This document shows positions 5,551 through 13,273 of a stretch of DNA of 13,463 nucleotides, piece by piece. Below the pieces are notes generated by a model that worked only from the letters and a program-made list of their open reading frames with translations, had not been told where the DNA came from and searched no databases. The first letter of the stretch is position 1; every line of letters begins with the position of its first letter. Made by a program: the position numbers and the translations under genes. Source of the DNA: Chloroflexota bacterium (GTDB taxonomy: Bacteria; Chloroflexota; Anaerolineae; UBA7937; B3-Chlor); NCBI GenBank assembly GCA_030616025.1, contig JAUWYD010000005.1:1-13463 (forward strand), written 5' to 3'.

Positions 5551-8256
5551 CTATCTCCGCCCCAGCAGCCTGTTCACCAGCTTGATGAATTCCACTATCA
5601 CCAACGGCATCACTCCCAAACCTACTACGATCCCCCAATCCGACAGGGTTAGGGGCATCGTCTTGAAGATGGGCTGGAAGAACGGTATGTAGATGATAGC
5701 CAGCTCACTAACGATCACAGCGCAGAAGGCACCCACCAACCAGCGGTTGGAGAAGAGACCGAGCTCGAAGACGGAGTACCTGTTGCTGCGAACATTGAAC
5801 GCATGGACGTTCTGGGCGAAGATGGTCGTGGAAAAGGCCATGACGCGAGCTCTCTCCACTCCGCCACCCAAGATGTAGTATTCCAGGGCAAAAGCTCCCA
5901 GGGTCAGCAGGCCGATGATGAGCCCCTGAATGGCCATCATACGAGCCATGCCCCTGGTGATGACACCCTCGGTTGGTGGCCTAGGAGGACGTTCCATGCC
6001 TCCTGGTTCAGCCGTTTCCACACCTAGAGCCAAGGCGGGGAGGCTGTCGGTCGCCAGGTTCACCCAAAGGATCTGGATGGGCAACAGGGGAAGAGGCATC
6101 CCCAGCAAGGAGGCGAGGAACATGGCTAACAACTCCCCTATGTTGCATGAAAGGAGGAAATGTATGAAACGACGAATGTTGTCAAAGATGGCGCGCCCTT
6201 CCTCCACGGCGGCCACAATTGAGGCGAAGTTGTCGTCCGTGAGCACCATATCAGAGGCTTCCTTGCTTACATCAGTCCCCGTGATACCCATAGCGATGCC
6301 TATGTTGGCTTCCTTCAAGGCCGGTGCATCATTCACCCCATCGCCTGTCATCGCCACGATATGCCCTTGGCTCTGCCAGGCCCGTACAATACGTAGCTTG
6401 TGCTCTGGTGAGACACGAGCATAGACCCTGACTTTGTCGGCGACGTCTGCTAGTTCCCTGTCATCGATCTGGTCAAGCTCCTCTCCCGTGAAAGCGATAT
6501 CACTCTCACGGCAGAGGTCAAGCTCGTTGGCGATGGCCACTGCCGTGCTCTTGTGATCGCCGGTGATCATCACCACGTCAAGGCCAGCTCGCCTGGCCCT
6601 GACGATAGCCTCTCTAGCCTCCGCTCTCGGTGGATCTCTCATGGCCACCAGAGCCGCGAAAACCAGATCCTGCTCCAGATCCTCCACCGTCGGTTCTCCC
6701 AACCCGTCCGGTAGATTGCGGTAGGCCACTGCCAGGAGCCGCATCGCCTCGTTTGCGAACCGGCTATTCAAATCCAGGAGTTGCTCCTTTTCCTTCGCTG
6801 TGATCTGCCTCACGTGTCCATTCTCCCGGACACGCGTGCAAAGCCCTATCACAACGTCAGGCGCCCCCTTCACATAGGCGGTCACCGTTCCCTCTGGAGC
6901 ACGCCAAACGGTGCTCATCCGCTTGCGGTTCGAATCGAAGGGTAGCTCCGCCAGCAAGCTGTACTCCTGTTCCAAGTCCTGCCGCCATAGATCAGCCTTG
7001 GCTGCGACAGTCAGCAGAGCCCCTTCGGTGGGATCGCCAACGATATTCCAGCCGGAACCTTCATCCGCATCCCGCTTCAGACTGGCGTTGTTACAGAGTA
7101 CAGCAATCTTCAGCGCCAGTTGCAGGTCATGATCTTCATGACCAACGGACCGACCGCCAAGCAGAAAATCACCCTGGGGCACATATCCATCGCCGGTAAC
7201 ATCGATGATTCTGTCCAGGAACCCAATCTTGCGCACCGTCATTTTGCTTTGGGTAAGAGTGCCCGTCTTGTCGGTGCAGATTACGGTGGCTGAACCTAGA
7301 GTCTCCACCGAGGGCAGCTTCCTGACAAGCGCGTTGCGCTGAACCATGCGCCTCACGCCCAGGGCAAGGGCAATAGTGACCACCGCTGGAAGCCCTTCTG
7401 GGATGGCGGCTACTGCTAGACTGACGGCCGTAAGAAACATCTCCACCACTGGGACACCGCGCCAGAGGCCCAGACCGAACACCACAACGACGATCACTAG
7501 ACAGCCGTAGACCAGCAGCCTACCGAGCTCCTCCAGCCGTTCCTGCAAGGGGGTCTTTTCCTGACCCACCGTCTGTACAAGATGGGCAATCCTCCCGAGT
7601 TCGGTTCTCATCCCTGTGTCTGTCACCACGGCCTTGCCTTTCCCGTAGGTGACCACCGTGCTGGAGTAGACCATGTTTCGACGGTCGCCCAGCGGCGCGC
7701 TTTCCTCTAGAACTGCGCCCGCCATCTTCTTCACGGGGATCGACTCTCCTGTCAAGGATGCCTCATCCACCTTGAGCACATGATCCTCCAGTACTCTGGC
7801 ATCGGCCGGTACTAGATCACCCATCTCCAAGGCAATGAGGTCGCCGGGGACCACCTCCTCAGCAGGGATACTGCGTATCTGCCCGACTCGAATCACCCTG
7901 CCTAGCGGGGCTGCCATCTTCTTCAGAGCCTCCAAGGCTCGTTCAGCCCGATACTGCTGAACGAAGCCCAGGATCGCGTTGAGGACGACGATGACCAGAA
8001 TGGCTGCGGCATCCACCCACTCCCGAAGAAGGCCGGAAACGAGTGCGGCGCCAATCAGCACCAGCACGATGAATTCGGTGAACTGGTCTGCAAACTGCCG
8101 CCAGGGGGATCTTCTTCCCACCTCTTCCAGACGATTGGGGCCAAACTCACTCAATCTTCGAGCGGCTGCATCATCGCTAAGGCCTCGCTCTGGGTCAGTC
8201 CTCCATTGTTCAAGGACCGCCTGCGCTTTCAAAGCATGCTCATTAGCGTCGCTCAC
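5551..8256 (-). CDS. Cation-translocating P-type ATPase, P-IIA (SERCA/PMR1-like calcium pump)
   Basis: Membrane pump of 901 residues, full length for bacterial Ca2+-ATPases. In order: N-terminal cation-ATPase domain (about 8-75), actuator domain with LTGES (168-172), M4 with PEGLP (286-290), phosphorylation motif DKTGT (329-333, Asp329), KGAPD (463-467) in the nucleotide domain, TGDHKST (565-571) and TGDGVNDAP (637-645). Predicted ion ligands by comparison with SERCA are Glu287 in M4, Asn705 and Glu708 in M5 (SCNIGE), and Asn733, Thr736 and Asp737 in M6 (WVNLATDSLP). Q815 occupies the place of SERCA Glu908 in M8. The pattern fits Ca2+ (or Mn2+) export rather than Na+/K+ or Mg2+ transport. The start is GTG 8256, 4 nt after GGAGGA; an upstream TTG at 8277 has no ribosome site. 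It is followed closely by AI-2E and HAD genes. Regulation is unknown; a hairpin lies just upstream. Confidence 0.93.
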   Translation of the reverse strand: MSDANEHALKAQAVLEQWRTDPERGLSDDAAARRLSEFGPNRLEEVGRRSPWRQFADQFTEFIVLVLIGAALVSGLLREWVDAAAILVIVVLNAILGFVQQYRAERALEALKKMAAPLGRVIRVGQIRSIPAEEVVPGDLIALEMGDLVPADARVLEDHVLKVDEASLTGESIPVKKMAGAVLEESAPLGDRRNMVYSSTVVTYGKGKAVVTDTGMRTELGRIAHLVQTVGQEKTPLQERLEELGRLLVYGCLVIVVVVFGLGLWRGVPVVEMFLTAVSLAVAAIPEGLPAVVTIALALGVRRMVQRNALVRKLPSVETLGSATVICTDKTGTLTQSKMTVRKIGFLDRIIDVTGDGYVPQGDFLLGGRSVGHEDHDLQLALKIAVLCNNASLKRDADEGSGWNIVGDPTEGALLTVAAKADLWRQDLEQEYSLLAELPFDSNRKRMSTVWRAPEGTVTAYVKGAPDVVIGLCTRVRENGHVRQITAKEKEQLLDLNSRFANEAMRLLAVAYRNLPDGLGEPTVEDLEQDLVFAALVAMRDPPRAEAREAIVRARRAGLDVVMITGDHKSTAVAIANELDLCRESDIAFTGEELDQIDDRELADVADKVRVYARVSPEHKLRIVRAWQSQGHIVAMTGDGVNDAPALKEANIGIAMGITGTDVSKEASDMVLTDDNFASIVAAVEEGRAIFDNIRRFIHFLLSCNIGELLAMFLASLLGMPLPLLPIQILWVNLATDSLPALALGVETAEPGGMERPPRPPTEGVITRGMARMMAIQGLIIGLLTLGAFALEYYILGGGVERARVMAFSTTIFAQNVHAFNVRSNRYSVFELGLFSNRWLVGAFCAVIVSELAIIYIPFFQPIFKTMPLTLSDWGIVVGLGVMPLVIVEFIKLVNRLLGRR

Positions 8257-8260
8257 GCAT

Positions 8261-8266
8261 TCCTCC
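8261..8266 (-). promoter_or_regulatory. Shine-Dalgarno deciding the P-type ATPase start
   Basis: Minus-strand GGAGGA, ending 4 nt before the GTG at 8256. The overlapping ATG that begins 1 nt after it is in another frame and stops after five codons, so the GTG is the real start. This places the N-terminus at MSDANEHALK. Confidence 0.8.
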
Positions 8267-8277
8267 AAGAATAGCAA

Positions 8278-8316
8278 GAGACGCCATTAACCGCCGACTG
8301 TGCCCAATGGCGTCTC
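8278..8316 (-). terminator. 11-bp perfect hairpin between pnp and the ATPase gene
   Basis: GAGACGCCATT (8278-8288) and AATGGCGTCTC (8306-8316) are perfect inverted copies separated by 17 nt. On the minus strand the stem is followed by TTGCTATTCTT, T-rich but interrupted, and then at once by the ATPase Shine-Dalgarno (8261-8266). It could be a partial intrinsic terminator of rpsO-pnp that allows some read-through into the ATPase-AI-2E-HAD group, or a protective 3' stem for pnp mRNA. The rest of the 114-nt gap (8257-8370) shows no convincing -35/-10 pair. Confidence 0.55.
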
Positions 8317-8370
8317 GCATCTCTCGGTCCCCAAAGGATCATCACCCGCAGACTGCGCTGGTGTACGCTC

Positions 8371-10545
8371 CTACCTTCCCCTTCGAGAGGAACGTCCGTC
8401 GCGCCGGGAAGATTCCGTTCTTCTCCTCTGCCCAGGCCTTCTGTCCATCTCCCTGGCCTTCTCGGGGGTCCAGCCCTCCAATACTGCTCGCCGGGAAAGC
8501 CTTATCTTACCTTCGGCGTCAACATCTATAACCATGACCATTATCTCGTCGCCTACACGCACCACATCCCCAACGCTGGGCACATGATGGTCGGCTAGCT
8601 GAGAAATGTGGACCAAACCGTCCTTGCCGGGCAGTATCTCGACGAAGGCGCCAAAATCCGTCACTCGTCTCACGGTACCCGTGTAAGTCTTGCCGATCTC
8701 CGCATCCTCCGTCAGCGCCTTGACCATCTCTATGGCCTTCTGGCTGCCTTCGGCATCCGTGGAGGCTATGAAGACGGTGCCATCATCCTCCACGTCTATC
8801 TTGGCGCCCGTCTCCGATATGATCTTTCGAATGGTTTTGCCTCCAGGCCCGATCACCAGGCCGATCTTCTCCGTATCTATCTTGATGAGGGTAATGCGTG
8901 GAGCATATGGGGACAGCTCCTGCCGCGCCTCGCTGATCGTCTCATGCATCTTGTCCAGGGCGTGGAGGCGAGCATCTCTGGCTTGCGCAAGCGCTTCTCT
9001 CATGAGATCGGAAGCGATACTCTTCATCTTGAGGTCCATCTGGAGCGCAGTGACGCCCTGCCTCGTGCCCGCAACCTTGAAATCCATGTCCCCCAGCGCG
9101 TCTTCCATGCCCATGATGTCAGTGAGGATGACATACCGATCATCGTCCTTGATCAATCCCATCGCCATACCCGCAACAGGGGCCTTGATGGGCACACCAG
9201 CATCCATGAGCGCCAGGGAGGTGGCACATATAGCGGCCATGGAAGTCGACCCATTGGAGGACAGAACCTCGGATACGACACGAATGGTGTAAGGGAAATC
9301 CTCTGCTTCAGGCACGAGAGTCAGAATCGCCGCCTCGGCCAGAGCTCCATGCCCAATCTCCCGGCGCTTGGGCGACCTAAGGAACCAGGTCTCACCGGTG
9401 CTGTAGGGCGGGAAGTTATAGTGGTGCATGAAGCGCTTCGACTCCTCTGTGCCCAGGCCGTCCAGGATTTGCTCGTCACTAACCGTGCCCAGAGTAGCTA
9501 TCGTCAGTACTTGAGTCTCTCCGCGACTGAAAAGCCCCGACCCGTGTGCTCGAGGTAGCAACCCCACCTCGGAGTCTATGGGACGCACCGTCGTCATATC
9601 TCGGCCATCGAGGCGATGGTTCTCCTTCAGAACACCCCTCCGGATATCCTCCTTCGCCACCTGGTCGAATGCCGCCTCCAGTTCCTCCTCAGGATAGACC
9701 TCTCCGAATCTCTCCACCAACTCTGTCTGCAAACCATCGAGGGCTCCCGTCAGCGCCTGCTTACTGTCCGCTCCGTCAACAGCGGCCCACACCCTGCCAC
9801 TCCCCCACGAACGAACGTCTGCCAACACCTTGTCTTCGACTTCGAGGTGGGCGAAGGGCGCCTTCGGCTTTCCAATTTCCTCCCTCATGGTCTTCTGAAC
9901 CTGGATGACTTCCTGCATGGCTTCATGGCCCAGCGTGATGGCTTCCACCATCGTGTCTTCCGCCACCTCCTTGGCGCTTGCCTCGACCATCACCACGCCC
10001 TCAGAAGTGCCCGTCACACGTAGATTCATCACACTGTCTTCCATTTGCGAAGCGGTGGGATTGAAGATGAAGCGCCCATCGACGCTGCCTACCCGCACGG
10101 CCCCTATTGGACCATCGAAGGGGATATCGGAGATGGAGAGGGCAGCCGACGCACCGATCACAGAAAGCATATCCAAGTAGTTCTCTTGGTCGGCCGAGAG
10201 GGCGGTGACGATGACCTGGATGTCATTACGGATTCCAGGGTGAAACAGAGGACGCAGCGACCTGTCGGTCAGCCTGCATAGAAGAATGGCTCGTTCAGTG
10301 GGGCGCCCCTCACGCTTGAAGAATCCGCCAGGGATCTTGCCAGCGGCATAGAGGCGCTCTTCATAGTCCACCGTTAGTGGTAGGAACGAGGTCCCTTCTC
10401 GGAGCTGCTTCGAGGCCGCCGCTGTGACCAAAACCAAGGTGTCGCCACATCGTACAGTGACGGCACCCCCGGCCTGACCAGCGAGCTTGCCGGCCTCGAT
10501 GCTAATGGAGTGATCTCCAATAGTTGCCTGATAACTTGTAGTCAT
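8371..10545 (-). CDS. pnp: Polyribonucleotide nucleotidyltransferase (PNPase)
   Basis: Phosphate-dependent 3'-5' exoribonuclease and RNA polymerase of 724 residues, a core mRNA decay enzyme that works as a trimer. The first RNase PH-like domain (about 10-140) has the FFKREGRPTERAIL patch (75-88). A helical linker follows at about 230-305. The catalytic second RNase PH domain (about 315-545) carries EDALGDMDFKVAGTRQG with Asp482, Asp488 and Lys490, matching E. coli D486, D492 and K494. The KH domain (about 550-612) has GPGG (566-569), and the S1 domain (about 617-688) has DFGAFVEILPGKDGLVHISQ. The C-terminus is a short Arg/Ser-rich tail (from about 700), less conserved and possibly RNA-binding. 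ATG 10545 has a strong GGAGGT 6 nt upstream. It lies 245 nt downstream of rpsO, the classic bacterial rpsO-pnp pairing. Confidence 0.98.
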   Translation of the reverse strand: MTTSYQATIGDHSISIEAGKLAGQAGGAVTVRCGDTLVLVTAAASKQLREGTSFLPLTVDYEERLYAAGKIPGGFFKREGRPTERAILLCRLTDRSLRPLFHPGIRNDIQVIVTALSADQENYLDMLSVIGASAALSISDIPFDGPIGAVRVGSVDGRFIFNPTASQMEDSVMNLRVTGTSEGVVMVEASAKEVAEDTMVEAITLGHEAMQEVIQVQKTMREEIGKPKAPFAHLEVEDKVLADVRSWGSGRVWAAVDGADSKQALTGALDGLQTELVERFGEVYPEEELEAAFDQVAKEDIRRGVLKENHRLDGRDMTTVRPIDSEVGLLPRAHGSGLFSRGETQVLTIATLGTVSDEQILDGLGTEESKRFMHHYNFPPYSTGETWFLRSPKRREIGHGALAEAAILTLVPEAEDFPYTIRVVSEVLSSNGSTSMAAICATSLALMDAGVPIKAPVAGMAMGLIKDDDRYVILTDIMGMEDALGDMDFKVAGTRQGVTALQMDLKMKSIASDLMREALAQARDARLHALDKMHETISEARQELSPYAPRITLIKIDTEKIGLVIGPGGKTIRKIISETGAKIDVEDDGTVFIASTDAEGSQKAIEMVKALTEDAEIGKTYTGTVRRVTDFGAFVEILPGKDGLVHISQLADHHVPSVGDVVRVGDEIMVMVIDVDAEGKIRLSRRAVLEGWTPEKAREMDRRPGQRRRTESSRRDGRSSRRGR

Positions 10546-10790
10546 ACCTTTACCTCCATATTGAACCGGACCTGGAGGTCAAGGACTGGAGACTGTATCT
10601 CACATTGTAGTCGGCTGATCGTCCCTCACGTACACACAACCTGAGAAAGTGAGGTACACTCTCCAATACCTGGCCCCCGAGCCCGGTCCTGATTCTCAGA
10701 ATTACTACGAACTCGACCCACCCTTCGCCACAGCGGATGGCGCCCAACAGGATGGCTTAAGACCCTATCACCCCCCTCCCATGAATTGCG
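10546..10790 (-). other. rpsO-pnp intergenic region / pnp leader
   Basis: This 245-nt gap has no credible gene. It holds the pnp Shine-Dalgarno (10552-10557) and several small dyads: CGCCA/TGGCG (10726-10742, 7-nt loop), a bulged stem at 10643-10663 pairing GAGA+GTG with CAC+TCTC, and CCTCAC (10624-10629) which can pair instead with GTGAGG (10649-10654). The last two share bases, so they are mutually exclusive folds. In enterobacteria the pnp leader is a known site of PNPase autocontrol through RNase III cleavage; a similar role here is inference. A TACAAT lies upstream of pnp, but no fitting -35 was found, so transcription probably comes from the rpsO promoter. Confidence 0.4.
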
Positions 10791-11060
10791 CTACCTGCGT
10801 AGACCTAGCCGAGCTACGACATCTTGGTATCTCGTCGGGTCCTTCTTGCTTAGATAATTCAAGTGCCGCCTGCGCTTGCCGACCAGCTTGATCAGCCCCA
10901 GGCGCGAATGCTCGTCGTGCTTGTGAGCCTTGAGATGCTCTACCAACTGGTCGATACGTCTGGACAAGAGGGCTACCTGCACTTCCGGCGAGCCGGTGTC
11001 CTTGTCATGAACATGGTATTCTTTGATGATGGCGTCCTTCTCCGTCTTGCCTAGCGCCAT
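10791..11060 (-). CDS. rpsO: 30S ribosomal protein S15
   Basis: Primary-binding ribosomal protein of 89 residues, the exact usual length. It binds the 16S rRNA three-way junction and helps build the 30S platform. The sequence is canonical throughout: MALGKTEKDAIIKEY at the N-terminus, DTGSPEVQVALLSRRI (21-36), the basic HLKAHKHDEHSRLGL loop with His-Lys-His-Asp, then GKRRRHLNYL and RYQDVVARLGLRR at the end. ATG 11060 is preceded by GGGGAGGG (11066-11073), well spaced. It is the first gene after a strong promoter and leads into pnp. A hairpin touching the Shine-Dalgarno is placed where S15 commonly represses its own translation. Confidence 0.99.
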   Translation of the reverse strand: MALGKTEKDAIIKEYHVHDKDTGSPEVQVALLSRRIDQLVEHLKAHKHDEHSRLGLIKLVGKRRRHLNYLSKKDPTRYQDVVARLGLRR

Positions 11061-11073
11061 CTATTCCCTCCCC

Positions 11074-11093
11074 GGGTTACGATGTTGTAACCC
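11074..11093 (-). promoter_or_regulatory. Leader hairpin next to the rpsO ribosome site (possible S15 autoregulatory element)
   Basis: GGGTTAC (11074-11080) and GTAACCC (11087-11093) make a perfect 7-bp stem with a 6-nt loop in the rpsO 5' leader. Its base abuts the Shine-Dalgarno (11066-11073). S15 is known to autoregulate in several bacteria through leader structures that differ between lineages. The position fits, but no three-way junction or pseudoknot has been shown here. Confidence 0.5.
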
Positions 11094-11125
11094 TGCTTGC
11101 TCCAGTTATTCCAACATCAGACAAC

Positions 11126-11154
11126 ATTATACCATATCTCAGGGGGCTTGGCAA
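11126..11154 (-). promoter_or_regulatory. Sigma-70-type promoter of rpsO-pnp
   Basis: On the minus strand, -35 TTGCCA (11154-11149; five of six consensus bases) is separated by exactly 17 nt from a perfect -10 TATAAT (11131-11126). The -10 is preceded by TGG, giving an extended TGn element. Transcription would start near 11119, giving a leader of about 60 nt that holds the 11074-11093 hairpin. This is the best promoter in the window and fits a highly expressed ribosomal protein operon. Confidence 0.85.
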
Positions 11155-11209
11155 ACACGCGTGCCAGGTGAGAATCAAGGGCGAGTTTGGAGCCGGAGAT
11201 GGGATGTGA

Positions 11210-11230
11210 ATGGGCTGAGCCTGCGCCCAT
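11210..11230 (-). terminator. Weak hairpin after the dppC-type gene
   Basis: ATGGGC (11210-11215) and GCCCAT (11225-11230) form a perfect 6-bp stem with a 9-nt loop, starting 17 nt after the stop of the dppC-type gene. No T-run follows, so it may only be an mRNA 3' end stem. It is the only terminator-like feature between the transporter genes and the rpsO promoter; 11155-11209 shows nothing else. Confidence 0.3.
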
Positions 11231-11247
11231 CACTCCGTCAGTAGAAG

Positions 11248-12165
11248 CTAGGCGCCCCTCCTCAAACGGGGGTCGAGGGCATCCCGCAGCCCATCCCCAA
11301 CGAGGTTGAAGCCCGTGACGACGAAGATGATGGCAAGCCCGGGGAAGAGAAGCGCCCACCAGGCACCGATGGTAATGAACTTATAGCCGTTGCTCAACAT
11401 CGCTCCCCATTCGGGGGATGGAGGCTGAGCCCCCAGGCCCAGGAAGCCGAGGGCCGCGGTCTCTATGATGGCCGTGGCGATCATGAGGGTGAACTGCACT
11501 ATCAGGGGGGAGAGGCTGTTGGGCAGCACATGGCGCAATACCATGCGATACCCCGGAACTCCGACAGCGATGGCTGCGGTTATGTAATCCAGTTCCTTGA
11601 TCCCCAGGGCCGAGGCGCGCGATAGTCGAGCATAGACGGGAATGTAGGTGACCGCCAGGGCGAACATGGTGTTTTGAAGCCCAGGGCCCCGCATGGCCAC
11701 AATGGCAATAGCCAACAGGAGAGCGGGGAAGGCCAGGAGCACGTCCATGGCGCGCATGCTCACAGTCTCCAGGTGACCTCCGACATAGCCTGACACCAAT
11801 CCGATCACTGTGCCAACCGTGAAAGCGAACGTAACAGCCGCCAGCCCGACAGTGAACGATATGCGGGTCCCGTGAGCGATCCTGGTGAGGATATCCCTCC
11901 CCAGCTCATCTGTGCCGAAGAGGTGCTCTCGAGTGGGGGCACTCAACCTCGCGGGGAGATCTCTATCGGTCTTGGGGTTGTAGGGTGCGACAACGGGAGC
12001 CAGCACGTACCCCACGACGATGAAGAAGAGAACGATGGCCATCCCCACCTTGGCGGCGCGGTTGGCCCACAGACGACGGGCGGCATCCCTCACCAGACCC
12101 CGCTCTCTCCGAGGCGTGTATTCCAGCCCTTCAAGCGCCTCGAGGGCCTCCGTTGTCGTAGTCAT
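11248..12165 (-). CDS. ABC transporter permease, DppC/OppC family (peptide/nickel class)
   Basis: Inner-membrane permease subunit of 305 residues. The N-terminal cytoplasmic stretch is followed by a first membrane helix at about 39-60, then the family signature HLFGTDELGRDILTRIAHGT (81-100). Further helices lie at about 103-127, 143-158, 165-180, 222-245 and 268-290. The coupling (EAA-type) loop AAIAVGVPGYRMVLRHVLPN (197-216) contacts the ATPase subunit. FLGLGAQPPSPEWGAML (241-257) and NLVGDGLRDALDPRLR at the C-terminus are also diagnostic. It pairs with the DppB-type subunit 34 nt upstream. The family imports di- and oligopeptides, nickel chelates or related solutes; the cargo is not readable. 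ATG 12165 has AAGGA upstream. No ATP-binding gene follows before rpsO. Confidence 0.95.
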   Translation of the reverse strand: MTTTTEALEALEGLEYTPRRERGLVRDAARRLWANRAAKVGMAIVLFFIVVGYVLAPVVAPYNPKTDRDLPARLSAPTREHLFGTDELGRDILTRIAHGTRISFTVGLAAVTFAFTVGTVIGLVSGYVGGHLETVSMRAMDVLLAFPALLLAIAIVAMRGPGLQNTMFALAVTYIPVYARLSRASALGIKELDYITAAIAVGVPGYRMVLRHVLPNSLSPLIVQFTLMIATAIIETAALGFLGLGAQPPSPEWGAMLSNGYKFITIGAWWALLFPGLAIIFVVTGFNLVGDGLRDALDPRLRRGA

Positions 12166-12199
12166 CTTCAGTCCTTACTCTAGCAGGCCTCTGAGCACC

Positions 12200-13204
12200 T
12201 CACCCGTAGCGGATGCGTGGATCAACCATGGCGTAGGAGACGTCCACCAGGAGATTCATGACCAGGAACAATATGGTGACGAAGAGGGCCATACCCTGAA
12301 TGATCGGATAGTCTCGGGACAGAATGGACAGATAGAGCCAGCGTCCAATGCCAGGCCAGGCGAAGATGGTCTCCGTGAGTACAGCTCCCGAGAGCAGCAC
12401 CCCGACTTGCAGTCCGACGATCGTGATTACCGGAAGAAGTGCGTTCTTCAGTGCGTGTCTGATGATGACGACTCTTTCCCTCAGCCCCTTGGCCCGGGCG
12501 GTACGAACGTAGTCTTGCTCCAGCACCTCCAGCATCGCCGAACGGGTCATGCGCGCGATGATAGCCATGGGGATCGTGCCCAGAGCTACCGAGGGCAGAA
12601 TCAGATGCTGGACGGCGTTCAGCAAGGCCTCAGCATTTCCGGTCAGTAAGCTGTCTATTATCAGTAGGTTAGTGATCCTCTGCAACTCTATGCCTGCATC
12701 CAGTCTGGTGACCGAAGGCAGCCAACCGAGCTGGACGGCGAAGAACCAATTCAACATCAAGCCCAGCCAGAATATGGGCATAGAGATGCCCAACAGACTT
12801 CCGATCATGGCGATGTTATCGAAGATGGAGTTGCGCTTGGTAGCGGAGATGATGCCTGCTGGAACTCCGACAACCAGGGCCACGGTCAAGGCACAGACGC
12901 TCAGTTCAATCGTGGCAGGAAAGCGCACCCGGATCTCATCCATGATGGGCCTTCTACTCAGAATGGAACGGCCCAGGTCTCCCCGCAACACCTTGCCCAT
13001 ATAGGTGAAGTACTGTTCGTGCAGGGGCTTGTTGAGTCCGAACTGCTCGCGAATCCGTTCTACGTTCGCCTCGGTGGCGTGCTCGCCAGCCAGCGCCAGC
13101 GCCGGGTCGCCGGGGATCATGCGCAGGAACAAGAAGACGATGATGGAAACGCCCAGGAGGGTGGGGATGAGGGACAGGAGACGCCGGATGATATAACTGG
13201 TCAA
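12200..13204 (-). CDS. ABC transporter permease, DppB/OppB family (peptide/nickel class)
   Basis: Inner-membrane permease of 334 residues, the partner of the DppC-type protein. Family features are YIIRRLLSLIPTLLGVSIIV (4-23, first helix), RMIPGDPALALAG (28-40), QFGLNKPLHEQYFTYM (54-69), GDLGRS (75-80) and RFPATIELS (94-102), then membrane helices at about 103-120, 132-158, 201-217, 255-277 and 302-325. The coupling loop is DYVRTARAKGLRERVVIIRH (231-250) followed by ALKNALLPV. ETIFAWPGIGRWL (278-290) and VDPRIRYG at the end are also typical. The start is TTG 13204, supported by AAAGGGGG 6 nt upstream and by the conserved N-terminal helix beginning at once. A rare start codon and an upstream 32-bp palindrome both suggest lower expression than the binding protein gene, which ends 69 nt upstream. 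Confidence 0.95.
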   Translation of the reverse strand: MTSYIIRRLLSLIPTLLGVSIIVFLFLRMIPGDPALALAGEHATEANVERIREQFGLNKPLHEQYFTYMGKVLRGDLGRSILSRRPIMDEIRVRFPATIELSVCALTVALVVGVPAGIISATKRNSIFDNIAMIGSLLGISMPIFWLGLMLNWFFAVQLGWLPSVTRLDAGIELQRITNLLIIDSLLTGNAEALLNAVQHLILPSVALGTIPMAIIARMTRSAMLEVLEQDYVRTARAKGLRERVVIIRHALKNALLPVITIVGLQVGVLLSGAVLTETIFAWPGIGRWLYLSILSRDYPIIQGMALFVTILFLVMNLLVDVSYAMVDPRIRYG

Positions 13205-13226
13205 GAATGGCCCCCTTTGGAGAGAA

Positions 13227-13258
13227 CGTCAGGCTCCAGCGCGCGCTGGAGCCTGACG
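13227..13258 (-). promoter_or_regulatory. Perfect 32-bp palindrome between binding-protein and permease genes
   Basis: Bases 13227-13242 are the exact reverse complement of 13243-13258 (arm CGTCAGGCTCCAGCGC), with no spacer. As RNA it folds into a stem of about 14 bp with a small GCGC loop. It starts 15 nt after the binding-protein stop. After it on the minus strand comes TTCTCTCC, a poor U-run, then the dppB-type Shine-Dalgarno. It is most likely an intercistronic stabiliser or partial terminator that favours the binding protein over the permeases. Confidence 0.7.
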
Positions 13259-13273
13259 CTGAACGACCTCAGG

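Noticed and set aside
8608..9558. 316-codon open frame on the plus strand opposite pnp
   Set aside because: The opposite strand is unmistakable PNPase with catalytic, KH and S1 motifs; the plus-strand product has no recognisable features.
10590..10620. TACAAT upstream of pnp as a separate promoter
   Set aside because: No -35-like hexamer lies 16-18 nt upstream, so it is not supported as a promoter.
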